DNA of 64,000 nucleotides, from contig JAPOXD010000007.1 in assembly GCA_026707285.1 (NCBI GenBank), positions 1-64,000 of the forward strand, given 5' to 3'. A program made the translations under genes and the position numbers. Source of the DNA: Chloroflexota bacterium. Lineage in GTDB: Bacteria > Chloroflexota > UBA11872. The notes beneath the pieces were generated by a model. It worked only from the letters and a program-made list of their open reading frames with translations, ran no database searches and was not told the DNA's origin. This document shows, in pieces, positions 39,630 to 50,705 of this stretch; within the stretch, counting starts at the first letter, position 1, and each line of letters starts with the position of its first letter.

Positions 39630-40900
39630 CCACACCGCCGCCGCCCCGGCGGCTGGCGGCGTACATCCGGCGCACGTGGCGCGCCTTGGCCGCGGACGGC
39701 GCGGTGTATGCGCGGGAGATGCGCCGCTTCTCACGCAACGCGCGCCTCCTGCTGCTGAGCACCCTGCTCGGGGCGTTCAGCGCCGGCGTCTTTCGCGTGG
39801 CCTACAACCTCTATGTGCTGGAGCTGGGCTTCACCGCCGCGGATGCCGGTCGCCTGGTCACCAGCGCCAGCCTGGCCGCCGGGCTGGCGGCGATTCCGGC
39901 CGGACTGCTGGCGCTTCGGGTGGGCGCGAAGCCGGTAATCCTCGGTGGCGCCGTGCTCCTTGGCGTGGGGACGGCGCTGCAGGTGACGCCCTTCGGCTAC
40001 GGCTACCTGGTGGCCGGAGCGGCCCTGGGAGGCTTGGGCGGCGCGCTGTGGAACGTCGTCATCGCCCCGCTGTACGCGGGCAGCGCCGACGACGAGGGTC
40101 GGAGCTACCTATTCACCGTGGCGGCAATTGTGTTCCTCGGCATGAGCTTTGCCGGAAACGCCGTCGGCGGGTGGGCGCCGCGCGCCCTGGCGGACGCGAC
40201 GGGCTGGCCGGTGTGGCTCGGGTTCTTCGCCGTGCTCAGTGCGGCGGCGCTCTACGGCGGGTTGGGGTTCTTTCCGCTGTTGGCGCTGCGCGCGCCCTCG
40301 GCTCGGATCGATCGATCGGCGTTTGGCGCCCTGCGCGGCCAGGTCAATGCGATCGCGCGCCTGCTCATCGTGCACGTCGTGATCGCCGTCGGGGCCGGCC
40401 TCACCATTCCGTTTCTCAATGTCTACTTCACCCGACAGCTGGGTCTAACCGAGGCGCAGTTCGGCCTGCTTGCCGGGGCCGGTCTCATGACGCGGCTGGG
40501 CGCGTCGGTGTTCGGCCCAATCGCGGCGCGGCGCCTGGGCAAGGTCACGGCCATCGTGGTTGCCCAGTCGGCCTCGATTCCGCTGCTGCTGGCCATGGGC
40601 CTGCTGCCGTGGCCCCTGGGAAGCTCCCTGGCGTTTCTGGCCCGTGGCGCGCTCATGAACATGACGGCCCCGGTGCGCGGCGCCCTCTACATGGAGCGGG
40701 TCACCGAGGCCGCGCGTCCCGCCACCAACGCCTGCTTGCTGCTGGCGTGGAACCTGGCTTGGGCCGGCGCGGCCGCCATCGGCGGCGTGCTGGCCGAGCA
40801 GCGGGCGCTGGCGGTTGCCGTCACGGTCACCGCCGCCTGCTACGCGCTCGCCAACGGCTTGATGTGGCTGCTCTGGCGCCGTCGAGCCGGCGCGGAGTAG
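39599..40900 (+). CDS. MFS transporter
   Basis: A 433-aa protein with 12 probable helices. After a soluble basic leader of ~50 residues: LLLLSTLLGAFSAGVFRVAY, ASLAAGLAAIPAGLLALRVG, GFFAVLSAAALYGGLGFF and later LLLAMGLLPWPLGSSLAFLA. GAGLMTRLGASVFGPIAARRLG is the motif A-like cytoplasmic loop. Not the same subfamily as the 36958 transporter. Overlaps the PHP gene, so the two are co-expressed. Substrate unknown. Confidence 0.82.
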   Translation: MAPAPRNGALATPPPPRRLAAYIRRTWRALAADGAVYAREMRRFSRNARLLLLSTLLGAFSAGVFRVAYNLYVLELGFTAADAGRLVTSASLAAGLAAIPAGLLALRVGAKPVILGGAVLLGVGTALQVTPFGYGYLVAGAALGGLGGALWNVVIAPLYAGSADDEGRSYLFTVAAIVFLGMSFAGNAVGGWAPRALADATGWPVWLGFFAVLSAAALYGGLGFFPLLALRAPSARIDRSAFGALRGQVNAIARLLIVHVVIAVGAGLTIPFLNVYFTRQLGLTEAQFGLLAGAGLMTRLGASVFGPIAARRLGKVTAIVVAQSASIPLLLAMGLLPWPLGSSLAFLARGALMNMTAPVRGALYMERVTEAARPATNACLLLAWNLAWAGAAAIGGVLAEQRALAVAVTVTAACYALANGLMWLLWRRRAGAE

Positions 40901-40940
40901 TCCGGCGCGGGCCGCCGGGTCGCGCCCCGATGCCGGGCGG

Positions 40941-42914
40941 CTAGCCGGCGGCGCCCTCCGCCGGGCGCTGCTTGGGCGCGGGGGTGGGCTCCGCCGGCGG
41001 CTCCGGGGGAGACGCCGGCGCTGCCGGCGCCGGCGACGGACCTGGCGGGGCGGGTTGCGGGTCGCTCTGCGTCGCCGGCGTACGTCCCTGGTATTCGTCG
41101 ACGTAGCGCTCGAAGGCCTCTGCATCGAGCGTCTCGACCTCGATCAGGGTCTCCGACAGCTTCTCGAGCAGGCCACGATTTCGCGCCAGCATGTCCTGGG
41201 CGCGGTGATGAGCGTCATCGATCAGATGCGAAACCTCACGGTCAATCGTCTCGGCAACCGCTTCGCTGTAGTTCCGCTGCTCTGCGATGTCCCGCCCCAA
41301 GAACACCAACTCCTCCCGGCGACCAAATGCGCGGGGTCCGAGCTTGGTGCTCATGCCGTACTGCGTGACCATGCGACGGGCGATCTCGGTCGCCATTTGG
41401 ATGTCGTTGCTGGGCCCTGTGGTCATCTCCCCGAACACCAGCAATTCGGCGGCGTGGCCGCCCATGGCCACCGCCAACTGGTCCTCAAACTCCGACTTGG
41501 TCAGCAGGTGGCGATCCTGCGAGGGCAGGAACCGGGTATAGCCGCCCATCTGGCCGCGAGGCAGGATCGTGACCTTGTAGACGGGGTCGGCGCGCCGCAG
41601 CAGGTGGGCCACCAGGGCGTGCCCGATCTCATGGAAGGCCGTGACGCGCTTCTCGTGCTCGCTCATCACCCGGCTCTTGCGCTGGGGACCGGCGATCACT
41701 CGGTCGATCGCCTCCTCGAGCTCGAACATGCCCACGGTCGTGCGGTTGCGGCGGGCGGCCAGAATGGCCGCCTCGTTGAGCAGGTTCTTCAGGTCGGCGC
41801 CCGAGAAGCCGGGCGTTTGCCGCGCAATGGTTCCCAGGTCCACGTCCTGCTCGATGGGCTTCTCGCGCGCATGCACGCGCAAGATCGCTTCGCGTCCGCG
41901 AATGTCCGGCAGATCCAGCACCACGCGGCGGTCGAATCGTCCGGGCCGCAGAAGGGCCGGGTCCAGCACGTCTGGGCGGTTGGTCGCGGCCAGCACGATC
42001 ACCGTCTGATCCGTGTCAAAGCCGTCCATCTCGACGAGGATTTGATTCAGGGTCTGCTCGCGCTCGTCGTGGCTCCCGCCCAGGCCCGCGCCCCGCTGCC
42101 GGCCCACGGCGTCGATCTCGTCCACGAACACCAGGCTCGGCGAGTTCTGCTTGGCCTTCTCGAACAGGTCGCGCACGCGCGAGGCGCCCACGCCCACGAA
42201 CATCTCCACGAACTCGGAGCCGCTGATGTTGAAAAACGGCACCCCGGCCTCCCCGGCGACGGCTTTCGACAGGTGCGTCTTGCCGGTGCCCGGCGGGCCC
42301 ACCAGCAGCACCCCGCGCGGGATCTCCGCGCCGATCTTGGTGAATTTCTCGGGGTACTTGAGGAACTCGACCACCTCGGCCAGCTCCTGCTTCGCCTCGT
42401 CCACGCCCTGAACGTCCTTGAACGTCACGCGCGGGCGGTTGCCCGTCACCATGCGGGGGCGGCTCTTGCCGAAGCTCAGCGCCTGCGAATTGGAGCCTTG
42501 GGCTTGCCGCATCATAAACACCAGCAACCCGACGAAAATCAGCAGCGGCAAGATCGAGGTGAGGATGCTGATGATGGTTGGGGCGGGACTAGGCGTCTCG
42601 TATTGGACGGCGACCTGCTGGCCGTTGACATTGAGGCCTCGGTTGGCGAGCGCCTGGTCGATGTCAAAGCGTTCGTTCACCACGGCGCTGATGGTGACGT
42701 TGCCGTCGAACGCGGCCACGATGCGCGTGTCGCTCACCATGATCCGGGGCAGCGAGCCGCTGTCGGAGGCGGCTTCGACACGGCTCAGCAGCTCGCTGAT
42801 CGGCACGACCTGCTGATTCGGCTGTCCGGGATTGAACATGACGAACAGCACGACCAGGATCGCCACGGCCAGCACGAGATACATGAACCCGTTGCGCACG
42901 AGTCGGTTATTCAT
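40941..42914 (-). CDS. ftsH: ATP-dependent zinc metalloprotease FtsH
   Basis: Membrane-bound AAA+ protease, 657 aa. Two N-terminal helices ([32 protein letters not shown]), Walker A GPPGTGKT, Walker [13 protein letters not shown], second region of homology [20 protein letters not shown], zinc site [11 protein letters not shown] (HExGH with Ile in place of the usual Ala) and Asp in [11 protein letters not shown]. The C-terminal tail is Pro/Ala-rich. It degrades unassembled membrane proteins and regulators. Downstream of tilS, the usual order although hpt is missing. Confidence 0.96.
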   Translation of the reverse strand: MNNRLVRNGFMYLVLAVAILVVLFVMFNPGQPNQQVVPISELLSRVEAASDSGSLPRIMVSDTRIVAAFDGNVTISAVVNERFDIDQALANRGLNVNGQQVAVQYETPSPAPTIISILTSILPLLIFVGLLVFMMRQAQGSNSQALSFGKSRPRMVTGNRPRVTFKDVQGVDEAKQELAEVVEFLKYPEKFTKIGAEIPRGVLLVGPPGTGKTHLSKAVAGEAGVPFFNISGSEFVEMFVGVGASRVRDLFEKAKQNSPSLVFVDEIDAVGRQRGAGLGGSHDEREQTLNQILVEMDGFDTDQTVIVLAATNRPDVLDPALLRPGRFDRRVVLDLPDIRGREAILRVHAREKPIEQDVDLGTIARQTPGFSGADLKNLLNEAAILAARRNRTTVGMFELEEAIDRVIAGPQRKSRVMSEHEKRVTAFHEIGHALVAHLLRRADPVYKVTILPRGQMGGYTRFLPSQDRHLLTKSEFEDQLAVAMGGHAAELLVFGEMTTGPSNDIQMATEIARRMVTQYGMSTKLGPRAFGRREELVFLGRDIAEQRNYSEAVAETIDREVSHLIDDAHHRAQDMLARNRGLLEKLSETLIEVETLDAEAFERYVDEYQGRTPATQSDPQPAPPGPSPAPAAPASPPEPPAEPTPAPKQRPAEGAAG

Positions 42915-43072
42915 GATTCGAGAATCTTTCGTGCGGGAATGCGACGGGCCGCGATGAAGTCGCGAGTTGTCGGCGGAACGGCCAGTATATCAAGGGAGGG
43001 CCTCGCGGCACCGCGCCCGGCGCGGTGACCACCTTCGAGTCTCGCGCAGTCCAGGTCTGCCATCCGTAGGAT

Positions 43073-44533
43073 TCACGCCCGTGCTTTCGGCGGGCGAATC
43101 GCATCCCAGCGCGCATGCAGCGCCACGACCGTGCGCGCGTCCGGACGCGGCGCAAAGCCATGGTCTCGCCATACGCCGGGCACACAGACGGCCGCGCCGT
43201 CGACGTCGAGCACCGGAATGCCCGGTGCGATGTCGGCTGCCACCCCGCGGCTGCGGAGCAGCCGTGCGAGGTCGCGCATGTCCTCGCCGCGAGCCGGGCG
43301 CACGCGCTCATGCGGCGCCGGGGCGCGCAGCGTCAGCGTGCGGCCCCGCAGCTGCTCGTGGTCGAGCTCGCTTCCGTCCGCCGCCACGCCGTGCCCGCGG
43401 GGCGAGCCGCCCTCGATCAACTCGGCGACGACCGACCCGCCGGGCACCCGCGCCTCGCCCGGCACGGGCAGCGAAACCGGCGGTCGCCAGGTCGCGTCGC
43501 GCACCCGCTCCGGGTACAGCACCACCGCCCCGTCGCGGACAAAGGCGTGCGTGTCGGCCGTCAGATCGACCCAACGCCCATGGGTGTCCTCGCGCAGCGC
43601 ACGGGCCACGGCGCCGAGCGGCGCCGCTCGAAGCTGTCGCCGGCCGCCAAGAGCGCGGACGGCGGCGACCAACGTCGCGGGAAACAAACCCTCCGGCACT
43701 GCCGCGCGCTCCGGATGAAGCGGCATGCGCCGGCCGTCGGCGGACTGCACGTAGAGCGGAAGCCCGTCGATCTCGCCGGCGAGCACCTCGGCGCTGCGGG
43801 CGATGGCGTTCACCGCCCCGGGATAGATGTCGTCCAGCAGCGGCAGGGCTTCGTGCCTGATGCGATTGCGCCGGAACCTCGGCGTCTCGTTTAGCGGATC
43901 ACGATCGACGACCAGTTGCCGGGCCTGCACGTAGGCGGCGATTTCGCGGCGCGAAACCGCGAGCAGCGGCCGCAGAATCTCGCCATCGTCCGCCCGCATT
44001 CCCGCAAGCCCGCGCAGCCCGGATCCGCGAGCCAGGTTCATGATCACGGTCTCGGCCTGGTCGTTGCGAGTGTGGCCCGTGGCGAGGCGCGCGGCCCCCA
44101 CGCGCCGCGCAACGTCTCTGAGGAACGTCCAGCGGGCGCGGCGGGCGGCGTCTTCGGACGGCGAGCCCTCCGTCCCGCCGACCGGATAATCGCGGGGCGC
44201 GCCGGCGGTCACCGGCAGACCGGCGTCGCGCGCGTGGCGGACGACGGCTTCCGCCACCTGTGCGGCTTCGGCGCGCAGTCCGTGGTTCAGGTGCGCCACG
44301 TGCACGGCCGGCCCGCCCCGGCGCCGGGCGGCGACCAGGCAATCGAGCAGGGTCATGGAATCCGGTCCGCCCGAGACCGCGGCGACGATCAGGTCGTCCG
44401 GACCGAGGCCGGCGGTCGCCAAGGCCGCGTGGACGCGATCCTGCACCTGCCGAACCCGACGGCGAGTTAGCGGCGCAGCGTCTTGGGAATCGCTAGTCGC
44501 CGGTGCTGCCGAATCCTCCACGGCTTTTCGCAC
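43073..44533 (-). CDS. tilS: tRNA(Ile)-lysidine synthase
   Basis: Modifies C34 of tRNA-Ile2 to lysidine so that it reads AUA. PP-loop VAAVSGGPDSMTLLDCLVAA is near residue 50; AHLNHGLRAEA, RARWTFLRDVARRVGAARLA, TGHTRNDQAETVIMNLARGS and RPLLAVSRREIAAYVQA are TilS motifs; a C-terminal TilS domain (VRPARGEDMRDLARLLRSRG and WRDHGFAPRPDA) is present. 486 aa, normal. The start at 44533 overlaps the end of dut by 41 bases; a later start is possible. Confidence 0.93.
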   Translation of the reverse strand: MRKAVEDSAAPATSDSQDAAPLTRRRVRQVQDRVHAALATAGLGPDDLIVAAVSGGPDSMTLLDCLVAARRRGGPAVHVAHLNHGLRAEAAQVAEAVVRHARDAGLPVTAGAPRDYPVGGTEGSPSEDAARRARWTFLRDVARRVGAARLATGHTRNDQAETVIMNLARGSGLRGLAGMRADDGEILRPLLAVSRREIAAYVQARQLVVDRDPLNETPRFRRNRIRHEALPLLDDIYPGAVNAIARSAEVLAGEIDGLPLYVQSADGRRMPLHPERAAVPEGLFPATLVAAVRALGGRRQLRAAPLGAVARALREDTHGRWVDLTADTHAFVRDGAVVLYPERVRDATWRPPVSLPVPGEARVPGGSVVAELIEGGSPRGHGVAADGSELDHEQLRGRTLTLRAPAPHERVRPARGEDMRDLARLLRSRGVAADIAPGIPVLDVDGAAVCVPGVWRDHGFAPRPDARTVVALHARWDAIRPPKARA

Positions 44534-44924
44534 CCTCCGGTTCGCCTTCCACCCACTCCGCCGTCTCCACCCGAACCAGTATGGCCTGCGCGATGCGCGT
44601 CCCGCGTTCCACTTCTATGGGGCTGTCGGTGGGGTTCCAGAATTGGACGTGAATCTCGTCCTCGGGTCCGCAATAGTCGCGGTCGATGATGCCGACGCCG
44701 TGAGCCGCGACCAAGCCGGTGCGCCGCGGGGTGCTGCTGCGGGCGGCGACCAGGATCATGAATCCTGGGGGCGCGGCGATGATGACGTTCGCGGGAACGA
44801 GGCCGATCGCCCCGGGCTCGATGCGCGTGGTTTCGCGCGTGATCAGGTCGAAGCCGACGGAACCCTCAGTGGCGTAGCGCGGCAGCGGAAGCGTCGGATC
44901 GACCCGCGCAATGGGCACGCGCAT
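44493..44924 (-). CDS. dut: dUTP diphosphatase
   Basis: Trimeric dUTPase that keeps uracil out of DNA. All five motifs are visible: EGSVGFDLITRE (I), ARSSTPRRTGL (II), GVGIIDRDYCGP (III), RIAQAILVRVE (IV) and SRGGFGSTG (V, C-terminal lid). 143 aa. ATG 44924; the track's 45383 start is a shadow. Lies between ftsB/divIC and tilS. Confidence 0.95.
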   Translation of the reverse strand: MRVPIARVDPTLPLPRYATEGSVGFDLITRETTRIEPGAIGLVPANVIIAAPPGFMILVAARSSTPRRTGLVAAHGVGIIDRDYCGPEDEIHVQFWNPTDSPIEVERGTRIAQAILVRVETAEWVEGEPEGAKSRGGFGSTGD

Positions 44925-44953
44925 AGTCGGTGAGTCTAGCGGGGCTGCCCGGT

Positions 44954-45355
44954 TCAGTCGCCGCCGAACAGGAGCGCCATCCAACCGCCGAGGTACCCAA
45001 TCTCGATCGGCTCGGGCTCGGGCGGAGGCACCGTCGGGATCGGCAGCGGCGCCGGTCTGGGGCGGTCCTCCACCTGGCCCTGAAGCACCACGGCCTGGTC
45101 CCCGGGGTTCACCAGCCCGAGCTCGCGCTTGGCCATCTCCCGCAACGCCGGCAATGAGCGGGCATATTGCAACTGCTCGTCGAGGCGTTGATTCTCGAGC
45201 TCGGCGGCGCTGATCCGCTGCCGCAACTCTTCGACGCGCTGCTGCGCCACCTGCTGGGTGGATGAACCGCTGGCCTCTTGGATGATCACCACCAGGACGG
45301 CGATCAGCGCCAGCATCGCCAGGGATCGAAGCAGGAACTGCGTCCGCGAGGCCAC
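44954..45355 (-). CDS. FtsB/DivIC-like septum formation initiator
   Basis: A 133-aa bitopic protein: helix LLRSLAMLALIAVLVVIIQE, then a coiled coil with QQRVEELRQRISAAELENQR and DEQLQYARS, then the conserved MAKRELGLVNPGDQAVVLQ box of the FtsB/DivIC family. A Pro-rich acidic tail ends in LGGWMALLFGGD. It should act with FtsL/FtsQ in divisome activation. Same strand as dut and glmS. Confidence 0.87.
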   Translation of the reverse strand: MASRTQFLLRSLAMLALIAVLVVIIQEASGSSTQQVAQQRVEELRQRISAAELENQRLDEQLQYARSLPALREMAKRELGLVNPGDQAVVLQGQVEDRPRPAPLPIPTVPPPEPEPIEIGYLGGWMALLFGGD

Positions 45356-45390
45356 TTAGGCCAGCCGATCCAGCGCGATGCACACCGGGG

Positions 45391-47232
<1,842 letters not shown>

Positions 47233-47357
47233 CCGCTTGCTCCAAGGAAGACGCGCCTGGCGGCGCGGTTATGTCAACTATACCGCCCTAGGTGTCACTT
47301 GGACAACGTTGGCGGACGCCCAAGGTGTGACGATCCCGCAGTCCGGGACCTACGGCC

Positions 47358-47377
47358 GGGCGACGCATGCGTCGCCC
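47358..47377. repeat. GTAGGGGC-family palindrome
   Basis: GGGCGACGCATGCGTCGCCC, perfect 20 bp, then CCTAC. Almost the same core as at 50621-50648. Located in a ~290-base gap (47233-47524) with no gene. Confidence 0.75.
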
Positions 47378-47453
47378 CTACGCCGGTCCCGGCGCCGGAC
47401 GGGCGGGTCGCCGACTCGCCCCTACCGCAGCTCCGATGGGTTGTGGCCGGTAG

Positions 47454-47474
47454 GGGCCGGTTTCAAACCGGCCC
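47454..47474. repeat. GTAGGGGC-family palindrome
   Basis: GGGCCGGTTT-C-AAACCGGCCC preceded by GTAG. Perfect 10-bp arms. A less regular third member (GGCGGGTCGCCGACTCGCCC, about 47402-47421) lies between this and the previous element. Confidence 0.75.
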
Positions 47475-47524
47475 GCGTCGCGAACCCGCGCACATCGCCG
47501 GTCGCCGCGGCCATTTGGGGCGAT

Positions 47525-47725
47525 CTAGGGCCAGGCGACGCGGCCCGTGCCGTAGCAGCGCGGACAGCGGTGGGGACGTCCGCTGGGCAGCGGGCCGGAA
47601 TGACCGGCCTCCAGACCCCCTCCGTCGCAGACCGGACAGGACCGCGAGAGCACCCGGCGCCACGCAGCCCACCACAGGCGCATGAACCAACCGCCGCCTT
47701 TGTAGCCCGGCCCGGAGTCGTTCAC
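47525..47725 (-). CDS. Small double-CxxC zinc-ribbon protein
   Basis: A 66-aa protein: an amphipathic Trp-rich N terminus (WFMRLWWAAWRRVLSR) is followed by CPVCDGGGLE and CPRCYGTGRV, two CxxCxGxG-like knuckles similar to half a DnaJ zinc finger. GTG 47725 overlaps the stop of the D-aminoacylase gene (GTGA), so it is translated by coupling. The Trp-rich segment may sit on the membrane surface. Role unknown. Confidence 0.6.
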   Translation of the reverse strand: MNDSGPGYKGGGWFMRLWWAAWRRVLSRSCPVCDGGGLEAGHSGPLPSGRPHRCPRCYGTGRVAWP

Positions 47726-49290
47726 TCGGTGGGCCGGCCCCGGCGCAAGCCTCGACCCGGCGTTGCGCCCGTGTGCCGGCCGTCGTCGATCACGGCGGTG
47801 CCGTTCACGATCACGTGGTCGATGCCGGTCGGCAATTGCCGTGGCTGTTCGAAGGTGGCGTTGTCGATCACGGTGTCCGCATCGAACACCACCACGTCGG
47901 CGGCCATACCCGGGGAAAGGATTCCGCGGTCCACCAGCCCAAAGCGCGCCGCCGGCATGCCCGTCATTCGCCGCACCATCGCCTCCAGCGGAACGACCCC
48001 CAACTCACGCACCCAGCGGCCCAGGAAGCGCGGATAGGTGCCGTAGGTGCGCGGGTGCGGGGCGTCGCCCAGCAGGATGGCGTCGCTGCCCACCATGTGG
48101 CTCGGATGGCGCATGATCTGCGCGAAGTCGTCGTCCGTCTGGTCGTTGAAGAACACCGACGCGGCGCGCCCGCGCTCCTCCCGCACCAGATCGACCAGGA
48201 ACGCATGCGGCTCCCGGTCACGCTCGTCGGCCACCTCGCCGAGCATGCGGCCCTCCAGGTGGCGGTTGGGACCGGCCGGCATGCTCGACAGCAGCGCGCG
48301 GTCGACTTCGAGCGCGTTGTCGCCGGCGCGATTGGCCATCTCCGTCGCGATCCGCGCCCGCGTATCCGCGTCCTCCAGTCGGCGCAGCATTTCCCGCGGC
48401 CCGCCCTCGAGCGCCCAATCGGGGAAGGAGAAGTGCAGCAGCGAGCTGCCGGCGGGATAGGCATAGGTGTCGAACGACAGCGACACGCCCGCGCGAATGC
48501 CCCGGTCCGCCTCGTCCAGGTTCTCCCACCAGCGCTTGCCGCTGCTGATGTAGTGCGAGATGTGCACCGGGCATCCGGCCCGTCGCCCGATGGCCATGGT
48601 CTCCCGGATGGCGTCGCGCATGCCGAGGATGTAGCGCATGTGTGGCACGTACGGCGCGCCGAACTCGGCGGCCACCTCGCTCAGGGCCACGAGCTCATCG
48701 GTGTCGGCAAAGGCGCACGGCTTGTAGTCGAGGCCGGTCGAGAGCGCGATGGCCCCATCCTGGAATGCCTCGTGCGTGATCTGCTGCATCGCCCGCAGCT
48801 CTTCGCGTGTGGCTTGCCGGTCTTCCCACCCGACCAGGGCCGCCCGCACGCATCCGTGCGGCACGTGATGCGCCGCGTTGCAGGCCGCCGCGCCCTCGAA
48901 CGTGTCCAGCCAGCCGGCGACGGTGGACCAGTCGCGGCTGATCGGGGGATCGCCATTGAGCGCGGCGAAGTAGTCGCGGAAGGACGGCTGCAACTCGTCG
49001 GCCAGCGGCGCGTAGCCGATCCCGTCGAGCCCCAGCAGGTCGGTCGTCACGCCCTGGCGCACTTTCGGCTCGTGCGCCGGCTCGGCCAGCAGCATCAGGT
49101 CCGAGTGCGTGTGCACGTCGATGAATCCCGGGCAGACCACGCGGCCGCCGGCGTCGATCTCCCGCGCGCCCTGATCCGGGACCAGCCCCACGGCGGCGAT
49201 TCGCGTGCCGTCGATGGCCACGCTGCCGCGGTAGCCGGGCGCGCCCGTGCCGTCGACGATGTTCGCGTTGCGAATCACCAGGTCATGCAC
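47722..49290 (-). CDS. N-acyl-D-amino-acid deacylase (amidohydrolase family)
   Basis: A 522-aa amidohydrolase-superfamily enzyme. LVIRNANIVDGTGAPGYRGS, VCPGFIDVHTHSDLMLL (H-x-H metal site), STGLDYKPCAFADTDELVAL, VHISHYISSGKRWW, MVGSDAILLGDAPHPRTYGT (metal-binding Asp) and RFGLVDRGILSPGMAADVVV are D-aminoacylase motifs. It would release D-amino acids from N-acyl forms. Overlaps the zinc-ribbon gene downstream and the phospholipase-C-like gene upstream by 8 bases: a three-gene operon. Confidence 0.9.
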   Translation of the reverse strand: MHDLVIRNANIVDGTGAPGYRGSVAIDGTRIAAVGLVPDQGAREIDAGGRVVCPGFIDVHTHSDLMLLAEPAHEPKVRQGVTTDLLGLDGIGYAPLADELQPSFRDYFAALNGDPPISRDWSTVAGWLDTFEGAAACNAAHHVPHGCVRAALVGWEDRQATREELRAMQQITHEAFQDGAIALSTGLDYKPCAFADTDELVALSEVAAEFGAPYVPHMRYILGMRDAIRETMAIGRRAGCPVHISHYISSGKRWWENLDEADRGIRAGVSLSFDTYAYPAGSSLLHFSFPDWALEGGPREMLRRLEDADTRARIATEMANRAGDNALEVDRALLSSMPAGPNRHLEGRMLGEVADERDREPHAFLVDLVREERGRAASVFFNDQTDDDFAQIMRHPSHMVGSDAILLGDAPHPRTYGTYPRFLGRWVRELGVVPLEAMVRRMTGMPAARFGLVDRGILSPGMAADVVVFDADTVIDNATFEQPRQLPTGIDHVIVNGTAVIDDGRHTGATPGRGLRRGRPTE

Positions 49291-50086
49291 GGGCTTCTCC
49301 GGATGCGGCTGGCGGAGCGGTCTCGAAACCGGCCCGCAGGGATGGCGAATCGTAGCGCGCCCCGTCGCCGCGCTCGTAGGCCGTCAGGCGTCGGTCGATC
49401 TCTTCCGCGGCCAGCGCCGCAAAGCGCTCCGCCACGTCGTCGCCGAACAGCTCCCGCCCGGTCGCGACGCGCTCGGCGGCGATGCGGTCGGCCTCGGCCG
49501 AGTCGTCCGGTCGCCCGTCGGCGCGAGCGAACACGCCCACGATCTCCGCCGGGCTGGTTGCAAGCGCCAGCGAGTGCGCCCATCGCGTCAACTTCGACAG
49601 TGGCTCTGCCGCGACGATCAGGTCAACTCCGCCGGGATCGATTGGATGCACCGCGGTCGCCGCGCGCGCCAGCGCCCCTGACGGGTCGTCCCAGCCGCGC
49701 TCCAGGGCGTAGGTGAGTCCCACGGTCGCGGCCCGATCCGCGCGCCGTGCATGCTCCCCGCAGACCAGGACGAAGACTTCGTCCACGGCCAGATGCGCCA
49801 GGTAGCCCGCCACGTAGGCGGCTTGCGCGTCCGACACGGCATCAGGGCGCGCCAGCGCGGGCCGGGCGGCGAACAGCTCCGCCGTCGCGCGTCCCCAGGT
49901 GGACGGCTCGCGAAACTCGAAGTAGTGGGTGGCCGCGCGGCCCGTTGAGGTGCGCTCGCGCGCGTCGGGCGCCACGGCCCCGACGCAGAAGTGGCTGAAG
50001 TGCGCGTCGATCACCCGCCGCAGCGGTCCGCTCGCGCGGTCCGCCGCCTCGACGGCAAGCTGCAAGTGCGCGCGTGACAGGGCCAT
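49283..50086 (-). CDS. Zinc-dependent phospholipase C family-like protein
   Basis: A 267-aa mostly helical protein. Opening MALSRAHLQLAVEAADR, then HFSHFCVGAVAPDARERTST and RAATHYFEFREPSTWGRATA, and later AYVAGYLAHLAVDEVFVLVC give His/Asp sites spaced as in the bacterial zinc phospholipase C-like family (PF00882 type). No signal peptide. ATG 50086 is chosen; the track start 50155 has an unconserved extension that would overlap the VOC gene on the opposite strand. Enzymatic activity is not proven for most members. Confidence 0.65.
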   Translation of the reverse strand: MALSRAHLQLAVEAADRASGPLRRVIDAHFSHFCVGAVAPDARERTSTGRAATHYFEFREPSTWGRATAELFAARPALARPDAVSDAQAAYVAGYLAHLAVDEVFVLVCGEHARRADRAATVGLTYALERGWDDPSGALARAATAVHPIDPGGVDLIVAAEPLSKLTRWAHSLALATSPAEIVGVFARADGRPDDSAEADRIAAERVATGRELFGDDVAERFAALAAEEIDRRLTAYERGDGARYDSPSLRAGFETAPPAASGEARA

Positions 50087-50148
50087 CAGGCAAGCCAATC
50101 CCACCCGCGTGCGCCACAATGGCGGCAGACGGGTGCAGGAGGAACGCT

Positions 50149-50586
50149 GTGGCAATCACGATAGGGCATACCGGAGTCGTCGTGCGCGATCTGCCGCTCA
50201 TGGAGCGGTTTTACGGCGAGATCCTCGGGCTGGAGGAAACCCGCCGCGTCGTCCGCGAGGGACCGTTCATCGACGGCATCACGGGTCTCACCGGCGTTGT
50301 GTTGCAGGCTGTGATCCTGGGGACGCCGGAGCATCCCAACGGCGTCGAGCTGATCAAGTATCCAAATCACCCCTCGGCCATCGTGCCCAAGGGGCCCAAC
50401 GGCCACGGCATGAATCACATTCACTTCATCGTCGACGACCTGGACCCGATCCTCGCCGCCCTGGAGGGCCTGGGCCTGGACTACTGGGGATCGCCGCAGG
50501 ACTGGCCGGACACCTGGAAGCGCGTGGTCTACGCCAAGGATCCCGAGGGCAACGTCATCGAGTTCACCGAGCGGCTGCCGGGCTGA
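50149..50586 (+). CDS. VOC (glyoxalase/dioxygenase) family protein
   Basis: A 145-aa vicinal-oxygen-chelate protein. TIGHTGVVVRDLPLMERFYG and EILGLEETRRV form the first beta-alpha-beta-beta-beta half, HIHFIVDDLDPILAALEGLG and AKDPEGNVIEFTER the second, with metal ligands His and terminal Glu. GTG 50149 follows AGGAGG at five bases. Substrate unknown; glyoxalase, dioxygenase and epimerase activities are all possible. Confidence 0.85.
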   Translation: MAITIGHTGVVVRDLPLMERFYGEILGLEETRRVVREGPFIDGITGLTGVVLQAVILGTPEHPNGVELIKYPNHPSAIVPKGPNGHGMNHIHFIVDDLDPILAALEGLGLDYWGSPQDWPDTWKRVVYAKDPEGNVIEFTERLPG

Positions 50587-50620
50587 GCCCCGCTTCCGTA
50601 GGAGACCGTTGCGTAAAGAG

Positions 50621-50648
50621 GTAGGGACGACGCATGCGTCGCCCCTAC
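50621..50648. repeat. GTAGGGGC-family palindrome
   Basis: GTAGGGACGACGCATGCGTC plus GCCCCTAC, a 28-bp palindrome with one mismatched pair. Its centre is the same as at 47358-47377. It lies between the convergent VOC and desulfhydrase genes and could end both transcripts. Confidence 0.75.
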
Positions 50649-50705
50649 GGTCTGTTCACAGGTCTCCGCGGCGAGCAGAGCCGCACCGGCCCCGTCCCGA
50701 GCGCG

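Noticed and set aside
41055-43028. 657-aa plus-strand ORF
   Set aside because: Antisense of ftsH.
47233-47357. glmS ribozyme
   Set aside because: The upstream region contains only palindromic repeats; the conserved ribozyme core was not recognised.
47773-49716. 647-aa plus-strand ORF
   Set aside because: Antisense of the D-aminoacylase and phospholipase-like genes.
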